A stretch of DNA of 36,920 bases from the NCBI GenBank assembly GCA_947470895.1, contig CANIVF010000038.1, positions 1-36,920 of the forward strand, written 5' to 3'. Below the pieces are notes generated by a model. It made no database searches. It had not been told where the DNA came from and saw only the letters and a program-made list of their open reading frames with translations. The stretch's first letter is position 1; every line of letters begins with the position of its first letter. Origin of the DNA: Bacteroidota bacterium (lineage in GTDB: Bacteria; Bacteroidota; Bacteroidia; Cytophagales; Cyclobacteriaceae). A program made the translations under genes and the position numbers. Positions 25,801 to 33,251 of this stretch are shown here, piece after piece.

Positions 25801-28800
25801 GCAGTAGTTTTTCAATGTCAGGAGGAGGTTCACTTACTATTCAAAGACCAACCGGAGGAACCGGATATGCCGATGTGTTTATTAACCCATTTACCAGCAG
25901 TGTTTCTGCGAATAGTACTATTTCAGTTGGCTTGAATGGGGCTGCTCAGACATTCAGAATAAATATTGCCCCTTCCGTTGGGAATTTGACAGTTCTGGGT
26001 GGAGGCTCAGCGCAAACGGTTAACATGTACTCAAATCCTTTGGTTGTGAAGGGTTCATTAACCATTCAATCTCCATCCATTTTAAATACCAATCCACTTG
26101 CAAACCCAACAGGTTTTAATGTTACCGTTGCTGGGAACATGGACATATTAGGAACTGCAATTTATTTGGGGGGAGCCAATACGACAACATTCAATGGCAC
26201 TGCTAATCAGTCAGCAGTACTCTCGAATATCCCAACAGCATTTAATAATTTGACAATAGCAAATACAGGTGGTGCCGGAAACAATACTGTTTCTTTTTCT
26301 GGTGTATCACCAGACTTGCATGATCTCAATATTCTTAGTGGTATAATGGACGTGGGTGGTTTTGCTTTGAATGTGAGCGGAGACATAACCAATAATAGTT
26401 CGCAAATCGGATCAGGTTCGATTGTGATGTCAGGTGCGGCAAATGATCATAATATTTTCAGTAATAACGGAGTCTTTACTAATTTAACGTTGTTAGGTTC
26501 TGCTAATAAAGAAGTTCTAGTTCAAGGTAATAGTACTATTAATGGTGTTCTTAATTTTGGTGCCGCTGACCGGTATCTCACCATCGGATCTAATCAGCTT
26601 ACTTTAGGTGCTTCAGCTACTATTACGGGTGCAGGTTCAACTGCTTTTATCAGAACAAATGGCGTTGAAACCGACCTGGGTGTGATTAAAAACTGGAATG
26701 CAGGCGCAGGCTTATTTACCTATGAAGTGGGTACTTTGTTTGCCTACACACCGGTGTCATTTGATTTGAATGTCAGTTCAGCAGGTTCGCTTACTGTAGT
26801 CCCGGTAAATAGTGCCCATTTAACATCATTGACTACCGCTCCACAGCAGCAGTTATTGGATTATTATTGGATCGTCAATGCAGGGTTATCAGCCACAATC
26901 GCTACTACTCATATATACAGATATCCCGCTGCTCTCATTACAGGATCAGGGGGCACGTTAAGAGCTGGTTACCTCGATCTGTCTGCGTCTACGTTGGGAT
27001 GGACTACCACGGGCCATGGAGGCACAGCCACTACCACTACCATGACATTTGATAATACGGCTGGTAATTTCCCTGGAAGTGGCAAAACATTTCATTACTC
27101 AGTTGGAACTGGTATAAGTCCTACCTGGACACTTCCTAATCCTATTGTGCCCGTTTACAGCAGGCTTGCCGATGTAAATGTTGCCAATCCTGCCGTAGGT
27201 GGAGATTGGAATGTTGCGGGCAGCTGGACTCTTCAAGCTGACGGGTTGGGAGCTGCTCTTGCTTCAGCCCCTGTAGGTGCGCCTGTGCTTATTTTACCTG
27301 GCGCCCGTATTAATGCAAAAGGAAATGGAAGAAAAGCATTCATGACCACGAATAATGGCTTGTTGGTCATCGGAGATGATAGTCCGGTAAGTTCTACTAT
27401 TGGACATAACCATGGTATAGTAAATGGTACCGGCACGATGCGTGTTATTTCAAATGTGTTTCCGGCTGGTAATTACACGTCCTTTGTTGCGTCTGGGGGT
27501 GGAACGATTGAATATGTTGCACCCATGACGATGAACAGTAGAAGTACTTACAATAGCCTCGGCATATTTTCAGGAACTTCGGGCACCGTTACTATGACTT
27601 CTAACGACTTAGTACTAAACGGTGATCTGACCATCCCAACAGGTACTACGTTAAATAATGCAAACAACAAGAATATTGCCATTGCGGGAAACTGGTCTAA
27701 TGTTGGCACTTACACACAAGGAACAGGTACTGTTACGTTCAATGGTACCGCTGCCCAAAGTATGAGTGGCTCCACCACATTTACAGGTCTTACCGTCAAT
27801 AAGCCTTCGGGCAATCTTACTTTAACGGGTACGGGATCAACAACGATAACAGGGACAATCACACTAACTAGCGGACATGTGGTTGCATCATCCACCAATG
27901 TGTTGGCTCTTGGGTCTTCAACGCTCAACGGAGGTTCTTCTTCTAGCTTCGTTGCTGGGCCAATGACTAAAACGGTAGCTTCTTCTTTTGTTGCCCCTCT
28001 TGGAAGTGTTTCGGCAACGACTTCACCAGCAGAGCGCTATAGGCCAGCAACCATCTCTAATGCCAGTGGTTCTGATACTTGGAGTTTTGAATATGTTGGT
28101 GCCCAGCCAGCTGCTGGAGGATTTAACGATGCTCTTTTAGCTCCTGGTTTGGGTACGATAAGTCAGTTCGAATATTGGCTCATTAACAGAGCAGGTGCAA
28201 CAACGGCAGACTTAACATTGAGCTACAATACTGGTAGCTACTCAGGTGCAGATATTCTTAGTCTTGGAGGCACCTTGCCTAACCTTCGTGTTGCAAGATG
28301 GGATGGCGCACAATGGGATTTGCCACCAGGAGGAGGAACACCATCGCAATCAGGTACTGCTGTTTCCGGTACCATATCAATAACTGGCGTTACTGACTTT
28401 AGTCCATTTACGAATGCTTCTCTGGATGCACCATCTGCCTTGCCAATCGAATTGATATCATTTACGGGTAAGGTGGTGCCTATGGGCGTTGAGCTTCAGT
28501 GGAAGACGGCAACAGAAATCAACAATGATTATTTTAATGTTGAAAAACTGGTCAATAATGAGAAGTTTGTAAGCATTGGAAAAATTAAAGGTAAGGGTAC
28601 GACCACTGCTTCGAGTGGGTATCAATTTGTTGATGCCTACCCATCTCAAGGAAGATCGTATTATCGCCTGAAGCAGATTGATTTCGATGGAAAGTTCACC
28701 TATTCGAATGTGATATCGATCGATTATGAAGGTTCTGATATGGTTAAAATATCCATCTATCCGAATCCAGCAAAAGGCGATGAGATTACCCTTGAGATAA

Positions 28801-29003
28801 AGGGATTGAAAAATGTAAATACGTTACCCCTTTCAATAATTGATCCTCTTGGCCGTCAGTTCTTATCAGCAAATTTGCAAGTGGATGCATTAACGGAATC
28901 CGTTAAGAGAACCATATCCATTAAAGAAATGTCTGATGGTATGTATATTCTTAAGATTGGAACAACGACCCATCAGATAACCCGATTTATTATTGCGAAG
29001 TAG
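19893..29003 (+). CDS. Giant secreted repeat protein (3036 aa) with T9SS type A C-terminal signal
   Basis: A signal peptide (MNIKLLFLIVLGVLFIQW, cleaved after LFGQ) is followed by Gly/Thr/Asn/Ser-rich beta-strand repeats of the parallel beta-helix or adhesin kind. Super-repeat units can be aligned. Tryptophan-rich openings lie near residues 37, 579 (WYSYQTGVFNNWEVW), 1507 (YSRLAGPSPWNDSNSW) and 2419 (YSRLADVNVANPAVGGDW). Edge motifs lie near 665 (LLRVKGINLPSATYTDF), 1605 (TLRIAAAVFPAGDFGNF) and 2513 (TMRVISNVFPAGNYTSF), and YYW segments near 1410 and 2324 with a related YWL near 2760. Residues 2849 to about 2945 (LPIELISFTGKVVPMGVELQ) form a fibronectin-like domain, and about 2953-3036 (SIYPNPAKGDEITLEI to HQITRFIIAK) the T9SS type A sorting domain. 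It is expected on the cell surface or outside the cell, probably as an adhesin or matrix protein. Confidence 0.93.
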   Translation: MNIKLLFLIVLGVLFIQWNPLFGQTTFTSTGNGGGNWNTVAAWSQTGPVDADGIPDALDNVVIANNHTYILNNATPSFAAPSCLSLTLNGNGILNFPTNGVTLTVGSVGMVMDGTSQVTGASATQNLRVDGTFSVPATASNARISGVSVTINGASTIAGNFTLNNNTGTKIFAGAVTNTGTWTSTAITTTGNLIFRTGVSNAGIFAAAGATFNTNTPQSIGGSAAMSFSGIVTIAAGITVTNDNTSVLTLSSTAVALAVGGAGSTFTQGIGSTLSYGGSSIGVTTFNATAAGNTVIYTANAPAIRATNYYNLTHSGTGAVTVAGISIAGNLTESSTGTFNFTGTSTLNGTTATQTIGGTGTITFVDLTLASGTFNANVDRSISISGILNFTAANTRLLVVGNAANITLTAAASITNADADSYIQLDGNTGANSNLIRRTTNTVAPWQFTFPIGTLDGGYTPFTIPTITTAPTNNATLSVKVIYDLSVTGRMRRSFRLVVAGNNLNTTFSGGTFNYNDATDISSGDLEADYNTVLRSTGGGAYAGITGSILTASNQFTETGPILLRTGTYRFTIGAAITSLVWYSYQTGVFNNWEVWTLDPSGTTLDNPLQILPDQSDEITILNGFSVSYNVNNVSLSATTISAGGTLDMVATTGHSLGTVTGTGLLRVKGINLPSATYTDFVDPILGGTIEYYDVGGNLPITQTTYNKLLMTNSTGTNISYVLASDLTVNGTFNITASGSGTVTWQINDGTANQRTITLNGDLTLSANGRIRASNSGVTGPHLLAMYGNLTNNGSIKFFDDTDVQLADASYTSGAIYTNAIKNNAVNVTFTGATSKLITCNGQTDFYRLIMDKGTGQQAMLTINSTIAANFRLFGPNNQDYSGTVPNYISNNNLSIINGTLQLTGTITIPSLVVNGGGGLGGGWPIPQNGALWVNSSNVSITSTNTTDTGDNGRQIYVFGLLRMTAGTITTGYSRGILGGGSGSIVIEGGTINAWQLRTTYLGNNNRFAYNQSGGTVNVGTTGLTGPNVDQYPRFALPYAECSFIMSGGTLNVANPLTGGITTDGGILIFASTSNVQVTGGTVNAICPASAVNFRINSTAPFYNLNVSKVGAGASVALLSDISFDDGATFTRAAQPLTVLNNLTITTGNTPTFNCNANNLTVGGNLDVQASSTLTPGANIITLDGAGAQTWTNNGTISNLASVVLSKTAGTTLTLAGANTFPNITTALTLTSGTLADGGKTITVTGVLSNSATHSGSGAIVYSNVAASTIGGSNGTFGNLSITTNFVHALFGNQTITGNLRLIGASSTLNIGDNALTVLGDIYSDAALGIAFSSAKRILAIGLHNAGGLTRQGVAGDLLFPLGALAVGANPTVPYTPITINVAASTQGRITVRAVNSEHPVVTATGQSLVYYWRVTSSGYSGISSVAHKTYNYSTAVEAGSSANYRAARYDGSTFSWSYSTVTYNATIGAPQIPDFNTSATWSSPIGTQLDGEYTSGNQAAFGTVSVFYSRLAGPSPWNDSNSWSNASVGGAVVTPAGTTIPGTHFPGPNNPVVIGDGTISHTIAIDANSRSCGTLALNTNSTLDCSTFTTLSFGTNTGGVISGRGTLRIAAAVFPAGDFGNFIGASGGTVEWYGLAKTIPTAGPIPQNLVLDTYYNLVINPNAGQTITFPPTTSNLLTIFNDLTEGSIAAATGTVLTNGARTLAITRDLTITRGSFNFSNAAASATTLRVDGNISVATGATMTAVAGGTANVHTITSPGTITNNGTMNFRNTALVNLTLTGTNNVSFTGTGSGGTTLSLVTVNKGSSQTPTVTFDVAGTVTAATSGWLTLTNGTFNFGNSGPHTIVSTAATYNIPSTAKLKVSAGTVTILSNNSTTADLFLNGALEVAGGTVNVGNAANTIDNDIEYAEVGSPTINVSSGILNVNGSIRRATSATAGALVYNQTGGTVTVGGKASNNTRGVFEIDVNQGSSFSMSGGGSLTIQRPTGGTGYADVFINPFTSSVSANSTISVGLNGAAQTFRINIAPSVGNLTVLGGGSAQTVNMYSNPLVVKGSLTIQSPSILNTNPLANPTGFNVTVAGNMDILGTAIYLGGANTTTFNGTANQSAVLSNIPTAFNNLTIANTGGAGNNTVSFSGVSPDLHDLNILSGIMDVGGFALNVSGDITNNSSQIGSGSIVMSGAANDHNIFSNNGVFTNLTLLGSANKEVLVQGNSTINGVLNFGAADRYLTIGSNQLTLGASATITGAGSTAFIRTNGVETDLGVIKNWNAGAGLFTYEVGTLFAYTPVSFDLNVSSAGSLTVVPVNSAHLTSLTTAPQQQLLDYYWIVNAGLSATIATTHIYRYPAALITGSGGTLRAGYLDLSASTLGWTTTGHGGTATTTTMTFDNTAGNFPGSGKTFHYSVGTGISPTWTLPNPIVPVYSRLADVNVANPAVGGDWNVAGSWTLQADGLGAALASAPVGAPVLILPGARINAKGNGRKAFMTTNNGLLVIGDDSPVSSTIGHNHGIVNGTGTMRVISNVFPAGNYTSFVASGGGTIEYVAPMTMNSRSTYNSLGIFSGTSGTVTMTSNDLVLNGDLTIPTGTTLNNANNKNIAIAGNWSNVGTYTQGTGTVTFNGTAAQSMSGSTTFTGLTVNKPSGNLTLTGTGSTTITGTITLTSGHVVASSTNVLALGSSTLNGGSSSSFVAGPMTKTVASSFVAPLGSVSATTSPAERYRPATISNASGSDTWSFEYVGAQPAAGGFNDALLAPGLGTISQFEYWLINRAGATTADLTLSYNTGSYSGADILSLGGTLPNLRVARWDGAQWDLPPGGGTPSQSGTAVSGTISITGVTDFSPFTNASLDAPSALPIELISFTGKVVPMGVELQWKTATEINNDYFNVEKLVNNEKFVSIGKIKGKGTTTASSGYQFVDAYPSQGRSYYRLKQIDFDGKFTYSNVISIDYEGSDMVKISIYPNPAKGDEITLEIKGLKNVNTLPLSIIDPLGRQFLSANLQVDALTESVKRTISIKEMSDGMYILKIGTTTHQITRFIIAK

Positions 29004-29024
29004 CATCTAAGCTTTGTTTCATTT

Positions 29025-29060
29025 AAAACCCGGATGGATTAATATCAGTCCGGGTTTTTT
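29025..29060 (+). terminator. Rho-independent terminator of the giant repeat protein
   Basis: AAAACCCGGA (29025-29034) pairs with TCCGGGTTTT (29049-29058) around a 14-base loop and runs into a TTTTTT tract. It lies 22 bp after the stop codon and is the clearest terminator in the window. Confidence 0.9.
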
Positions 29061-29180
29061 ATTTACGGAAAGATTAAATGCGTTTAGTAAATCGCCTCAA
29101 AACTTTTTGATAAGGTCTTTCATCTCAGATCAGGAAGAGGATAATCCTTCTTTTTTTTGCACCGATTAAACGAACACGGC

Positions 29181-29816
29181 ATGCTTCAAAACTACCTCAA
29201 AATTGCTCTGCGTTCTCTTTAGAGAAGTAAGGTTCATTCGCTCATCAATATAGTAGGTTTGAGTTTGGGCGTATCTTGTTGCGTGTTGATTGTACTGTTT
29301 GTTCATGATGAGTGGACCTTCGATCATTTTCATACCCAATCAGATCGTATCTATCGTGTGTATGCACGGGAAGATTGGGGCGAGAAACAACAATTTTTTG
29401 CAACCCTCACTCCACTTCCCATGGGGCCGGCACTAAAAGAAAATTTTCCCGAAGTGGAAAAACAGGTAAGAATCAATCCTGTAAGCTCGCAGTTACAACA
29501 GGGGGATGCTAAATTTAATGAACGAGTAATTATTGTTGGGCAGGATTTCTTTGATGTATTTGACTTTGAAATACTTACTGGAGATCGCGATGCATTGCAT
29601 AAGCAAAGTGGTGTGATGATTACCGAACGCATTGCTAAAAAGTATTTTGGAGAAACTAACCCGATCAACAAAGTAATTTCTTTACAGTTAGGTGAGAGCT
29701 TCTAAGACTTTATGGTGAAGACGGTAACGGAAAATGTGCCCACTAACTCCAGCATTCATTAGGTTATTCTGATTTCGGATTTGAATAAGGTTTTTGATGA
29801 ACAGACCATTACCTAA
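29181..29816 (+). pseudogene. Decayed MacB/FtsX-type ABC transporter permease
   Basis: Translation from ATG 29181 gives MLQNYLKIALRSL, then TAG at 29220-29222, and continues in the same frame with RSKVHSLINIVGLSLGVSCC. This is the standard N-terminal helix of Bacteroidota ABC permeases with a MacB_PCD domain. The periplasmic domain follows (DHFHTQSDRIYRVYARED, then FDFEILTGDRDAL and RIAKKYFGETNPINKVI). Further in-frame stops occur at 29703 (TAA), 29760 (TAG) and 29814 (TAA), with family-like sequence between them (TVTENVPTNSSIH). The rest of the gene, about 500 residues with the later membrane helices, is missing. The open part from 29259 is 148 codons long but cannot make a working permease. 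Confidence 0.88.
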
Positions 29817-29880
29817 AGACTACCTTTATACATTCTACCGAAACAGTGAAGTATGAGTAGTAGGGTGGTAAAGGTTGTTG

Positions 29881-30627
29881 TCATTTAACAAGAAATGATG
29901 AACTGGTAGCGTGATATTTCCTAACCAGCTTTCGAAGCGTTTGTATGTCACGATTACTTTCTGTCTGCAGTGTTCTAATGGTTGCTTTTTCCTTTGATGC
30001 GTGGGAGCGAATCCAGAGAATCAGGTTCTTCTTATCATGCCAATTGCCGATAAGCCCGGAACTTTTTATTAAGAATGGATCAATTTCACGTTTCTTCTTA
30101 CTCATCGAAGTGAGATAAATAGCCTCTTTAATCAGCTTCCGCAAGCCATGAAGATCTTTTTGTGACAATCCTTCCGATAGTATATCACTTAGTTCTTGGT
30201 TTTTCTTAAAGAGATATAGTGAATACGTATGTGACTTCACTTTTTTTATTTCCTTACCTACGATTTTCTCTAGCTTGCTCACCGCTTTCAGATGCTTCGG
30301 TAGATGATTTCTAAACAGTTTTAGAGCATGATCGTTTGAGCTAAAGGCAGGCGCTTGAATTTGAGTATATTGATGAAGTAGTTTTTTACGAAGATCAGTA
30401 TCCCTGATGTTGCCGGTCTGTCGAAAAATAGTACGAAATTTAGTAAAGTACTTATGATCTTTAAATTTCTTCCTGTTGAAATGAATGAGGCGAAGCAATG
30501 CCTTTATTTTTTTGATCTCTAAACGAATTTGGTGCAATTCTTCTCCTTCGTTTTTATTGGAAAAAGATTTTAAAAATGCCTGCAGGCACTTAAATCTTTT
30601 TTTTGTGAATCGCTCTAATGCCTTCAT
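29881..30627 (-). CDS. CHAD domain protein
   Basis: The protein has 248 residues, all helical and strongly basic. CHAD domains are histidine-containing alpha-helical domains that bind inorganic polyphosphate. Features that fit are ELHQIRLEIKKIKALLRL (conserved histidine and basic helix), RQTGNIRDTDLRKKLL and KDLHGLRKLIKEAIYL (second histidine-Leu-Arg-Lys motif). The length fits a stand-alone CHAD protein with no CYTH domain. It has no signal peptide and should be cytoplasmic. It is divergent from the pyruvate kinase-like gene, with 190 bp between the starts. Its place next to an atypical pyruvate kinase suggests phosphate or energy metabolism, but this is inference. Confidence 0.88.
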   Translation of the reverse strand: MKALERFTKKRFKCLQAFLKSFSNKNEGEELHQIRLEIKKIKALLRLIHFNRKKFKDHKYFTKFRTIFRQTGNIRDTDLRKKLLHQYTQIQAPAFSSNDHALKLFRNHLPKHLKAVSKLEKIVGKEIKKVKSHTYSLYLFKKNQELSDILSEGLSQKDLHGLRKLIKEAIYLTSMSKKKREIDPFLIKSSGLIGNWHDKKNLILWIRSHASKEKATIRTLQTESNRDIQTLRKLVRKYHATSSSFLVK

Positions 30628-30817
30628 TCTAAATTAGAGTATGTTTTGTTCATGCTAAGGATGCCAGATTTTTTAGTCCGATGATGAGCCCTTACAGAAG
30701 TATTAATAATGCTCTGCTTTGCCTAGTGCCAAATTCATTATTGGACATGATTTATGTCATTTTTAATAAGCTCGAAAAACATAATTTTTATTAATCGCCA
30801 TATCAGTCGATATAAAC
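30628..30817. promoter_or_regulatory. Divergent promoter region between CHAD and pyruvate kinase-like genes
   Basis: About 190 bp of AT-rich sequence must hold both promoters. A small inverted repeat GACAT / ATGTC sits near 30745-30759. No promoter boxes fit well enough to call. Confidence 0.4.
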
Positions 30818-32341
30818 ATGAATGTAACAGGAAAAACATCCTTACAGGAACTTACTCAGGAAAAAGTTTCAAATCAGCTGGCCGACATCGTAAAAGAGAT
30901 GCAGCAAACTGAAATAAGGTTTTCAGAACCACTTGCTGAACTTCATGATAATTTTAAACTTAGTGGCATTAATCTCATCCACTATCTTGTATTACGTAGC
31001 AACGAAATACGAGAAGCACAGGAATATTTACATCATGTGGGCTTGTCGTCATTGACTAATTCAGAAAGTCATACACAGGTTCAGTTGATCAATGTGTTGA
31101 AGTGGCTGGGACACACTCAATATAAATCCAACGATGCGCTGTGCAATTTTGAAATAGCATCAAAGCTGTGTATCATTCATGCAGAACAATTATTGGGAGT
31201 ATATCCTATTCAGGACAGACCACATATTATGGTCACGTTTTCTATAGAGCTTGTGCAAGATCGCATGCTGGTGGAAGAGATGCTCAACGAGGGTATGTCC
31301 GTAGCTCGTATCAATTGCGCTCACGATGCTCCGGAAGTCTGGTTGAGTATGATTCTGGTGTTAAAGAAGGCGATTGCAAAGACCGGACGGAACTGTAAAA
31401 TCTATATGGACTTAGGTGGACCGAAGATTAGGATAAAATCGATTGCATCCCGTAAGAAGAGTGAGAGCATGCAATTGCCTGTGTGGGAAGGTCGCGAGTT
31501 GGTTTTAAGTTATGCTGATGACGTAGATAAAGAAGTGAAAAAACGCAGACGCGGAAATGTAGATACACTTTATGTAGAGCCCAAGGAATTGCTCGCCATG
31601 GTAAAAGTAGGAGAGCATATTTTTTTTGATGACGGGAAGTTTGAAGCGAAAGTGCTACGCACACAGGCCGATCAGGTTGCCGTGAAAATTGTGCGCATCT
31701 CAACAAAGAAACCTTTCTTAAAACCTCAGAAGGGAATCAATCTTCCTGATTCGGATCTCGCCATTTTGCCGCTTACGGACGAGGATAAAGCAAACATTCC
31801 ATTCATTTGTCAACATGCTGATCTGGTTGGTTATTCTTTTGTTAATCATACTGCCGATGTGGACTTGCTGCGCCAGGAGATTACTAAGTATTCTATTCAT
31901 AAACGCCCCACGATTATTTTAAAAATTGAAAGACTTTCGGCAGTGCAAAACTTGCCTGCATTACTGATGAACGGAATGAAAGATGAAGCCCTGGGGGTGA
32001 TGATTGCCCGGGGTGACCTTGCCGTAGAAATTGGCTTCGAACGCCTGAGCGAAATACAAGAAGAAATACTTTGGATATGCGAAGCGGCTCACGTGCCAGT
32101 GATCTGGGCTACTCAGGTGTTGGAGACTTTGAACAAAACAGGATATGCTACACGATCAGAAATTACGGATGCTGCTATGGGTGTGCGTGCCGAGTGTGTG
32201 ATGCTCAACAAAGGAAAGTATATCGTGAAGACGATTAAAACCCTGGGTGATATTCTCACCAGGCAGGTGGGGCATGTAAACAAGAAACGTTACATCATGC
32301 GACCGCTAGGTATAGCAAAAGCATTCATCCAGCCGGATTAA
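30818..32341 (+). CDS. Atypical pyruvate kinase with N-terminal extension and no C-terminal domain
   Basis: The protein has 507 residues. Residues 1 to about 133 are a helical extension unrelated to standard pyruvate kinase. The catalytic barrel and B domain follow: ARINCAHD (163-170), DLGGPKIR (198-205), KGINLPDS (305-312), LKIE (368-371), IARGDLAVEIGFERL (396-410) and ATQVLETL (431-438). It ends shortly after the barrel, so the allosteric C-terminal domain is absent. The phosphoenolpyruvate/ADP motifs are largely kept. Compared with muscle enzyme, the serine of the NFSH motif is alanine, the threonine of DTKGP is leucine, and the glutamate of GPEIR is lysine (K203). Lysine at this position is known in K+-independent pyruvate kinases. 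Activity is likely but unproven. Confidence 0.85.
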   Translation: MNVTGKTSLQELTQEKVSNQLADIVKEMQQTEIRFSEPLAELHDNFKLSGINLIHYLVLRSNEIREAQEYLHHVGLSSLTNSESHTQVQLINVLKWLGHTQYKSNDALCNFEIASKLCIIHAEQLLGVYPIQDRPHIMVTFSIELVQDRMLVEEMLNEGMSVARINCAHDAPEVWLSMILVLKKAIAKTGRNCKIYMDLGGPKIRIKSIASRKKSESMQLPVWEGRELVLSYADDVDKEVKKRRRGNVDTLYVEPKELLAMVKVGEHIFFDDGKFEAKVLRTQADQVAVKIVRISTKKPFLKPQKGINLPDSDLAILPLTDEDKANIPFICQHADLVGYSFVNHTADVDLLRQEITKYSIHKRPTIILKIERLSAVQNLPALLMNGMKDEALGVMIARGDLAVEIGFERLSEIQEEILWICEAAHVPVIWATQVLETLNKTGYATRSEITDAAMGVRAECVMLNKGKYIVKTIKTLGDILTRQVGHVNKKRYIMRPLGIAKAFIQPD

Positions 32342-32413
32342 TCAAAATTTTTTTCAAAGGCAACGCCATACATTAGACGGCTATTAGGTTGGTTTAAAGA
32401 ATTAGGCATTTCT

Positions 32414-32440
32414 GATCAAATGGTATGATTAAATTTGATC
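32414..32440. promoter_or_regulatory. Inverted repeat GATCAAAT / ATTTGATC before the cytochrome gene
   Basis: The arms are 8 bp and perfect, at 32414-32421 and 32433-32440, with an 11-base spacer, ending 15 bp before the ATG at 32456. The form resembles an operator for a dimeric regulator. No T-run is present, so a terminator is less likely. Confidence 0.45.
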
Positions 32441-32455
32441 GTTGCTAATAAAAAT

Positions 32456-33211
32456 ATGAGATATTCAAAGATCCTAGTTGCTTTCCTTTCAATCACTCTC
32501 TCTGGCTTTTTGTTCACGTTGGACTCTTGCGTGCACGAAATCCCCTTTCCTGTTGACCCGGGTACTGAAACAGGTGGAGGAACACCTACTACACCACCAG
32601 CTATCGTTAAATGCAGTTCTGATACAATTTATTTTGCGCAAACTATTCTGCCACTAGTAACTACTCTTTGTGGAAAAAGTGGGTGTCACGGAACCGTTAG
32701 TCCAAATGAGTTTCAGTTGATTTTTGCAACAACAGCTCAGAGTTATTCAGGTATAAAAAATCGTTTTGTAACTAATGGAAGTACCAGTTCGACTAAGCTG
32801 ACCAATGCCATTAATAAGATGCAAGGGCAAAACGTATCGGGTTATGTCGCACCCACTAGCGACCAGCTTAATACCTTAAAGAAATGGATATCGCAAGGCG
32901 CCAAAAGCAATTCATGCACCGCGTGCGATACTACTAAGTTTACTTACGCTGCTATTGTAAGTCCTATGATAACTACCTATTGCGTGGGCTGTCATCCAAG
33001 TCCAGGTTCAAGCTCAATACCCAATTTGACTACACTGGCAGCTATTCAAGCTGAGGTTAACAATTATTCTGGTCGCTTGATTGGCTCGATAAAGCACACT
33101 GCGCCTTATAACACAAGTGCCCAGGCTATGCCGCAAGGCGGTGCAAAGTTGCCAGATTGCTATATTAAGCAAATTGAAAAGTGGGTAAATGCGGGTATGC
33201 CAAATAATTAA
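32456..33211 (+). CDS. Cytochrome c-like lipoprotein with CX4CH and CXXCH motifs
   Basis: The ORF is open from 32435 (TTG), but ATG 32456 starts a signal sequence (MRYSKILVAFLSITLSGF) with a lipobox-like LDSC, so the protein (251 residues) is probably a lipoprotein. A Thr/Pro/Gly-rich linker follows. The first domain has CGKSGCH (about residues 72-78), a CX4CH motif known from Bacteroidota cytochrome-like proteins, and a CTAC pair without histidine near 154. The second domain has a standard haem motif CVGCH (about 176-180) and ends with MPQGGAKLPDCYIKQIEKW, the usual fold end with the axial methionine. It may carry one or two haems in the envelope and transfer electrons. The partner is not visible. 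Confidence 0.85.
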   Translation: MRYSKILVAFLSITLSGFLFTLDSCVHEIPFPVDPGTETGGGTPTTPPAIVKCSSDTIYFAQTILPLVTTLCGKSGCHGTVSPNEFQLIFATTAQSYSGIKNRFVTNGSTSSTKLTNAINKMQGQNVSGYVAPTSDQLNTLKKWISQGAKSNSCTACDTTKFTYAAIVSPMITTYCVGCHPSPGSSSIPNLTTLAAIQAEVNNYSGRLIGSIKHTAPYNTSAQAMPQGGAKLPDCYIKQIEKWVNAGMPNN

Positions 33212-33251
33212 TGAAATTGATCTGCTAGTGAAGGGTGTATACGATAGTCAC

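Noticed and set aside
20264-27928. Many open frames on the minus strand opposite the giant surface protein, up to 148 codons (for example 20264-20710 and 25151-25597)
   Set aside because: They lie wholly inside the 3036-codon gene, are unusually rich in valine, proline and alanine as expected from the complement of Thr/Gly/Asn-rich repeats, and show no family features or start signals.
19893-29003. Repeated sequence as a possible CRISPR array or transposon array
   Set aside because: The repeats are protein-level, about 910-930 residues apart and diverged at the DNA level. There are no short identical repeats with equal spacers and no cas genes.
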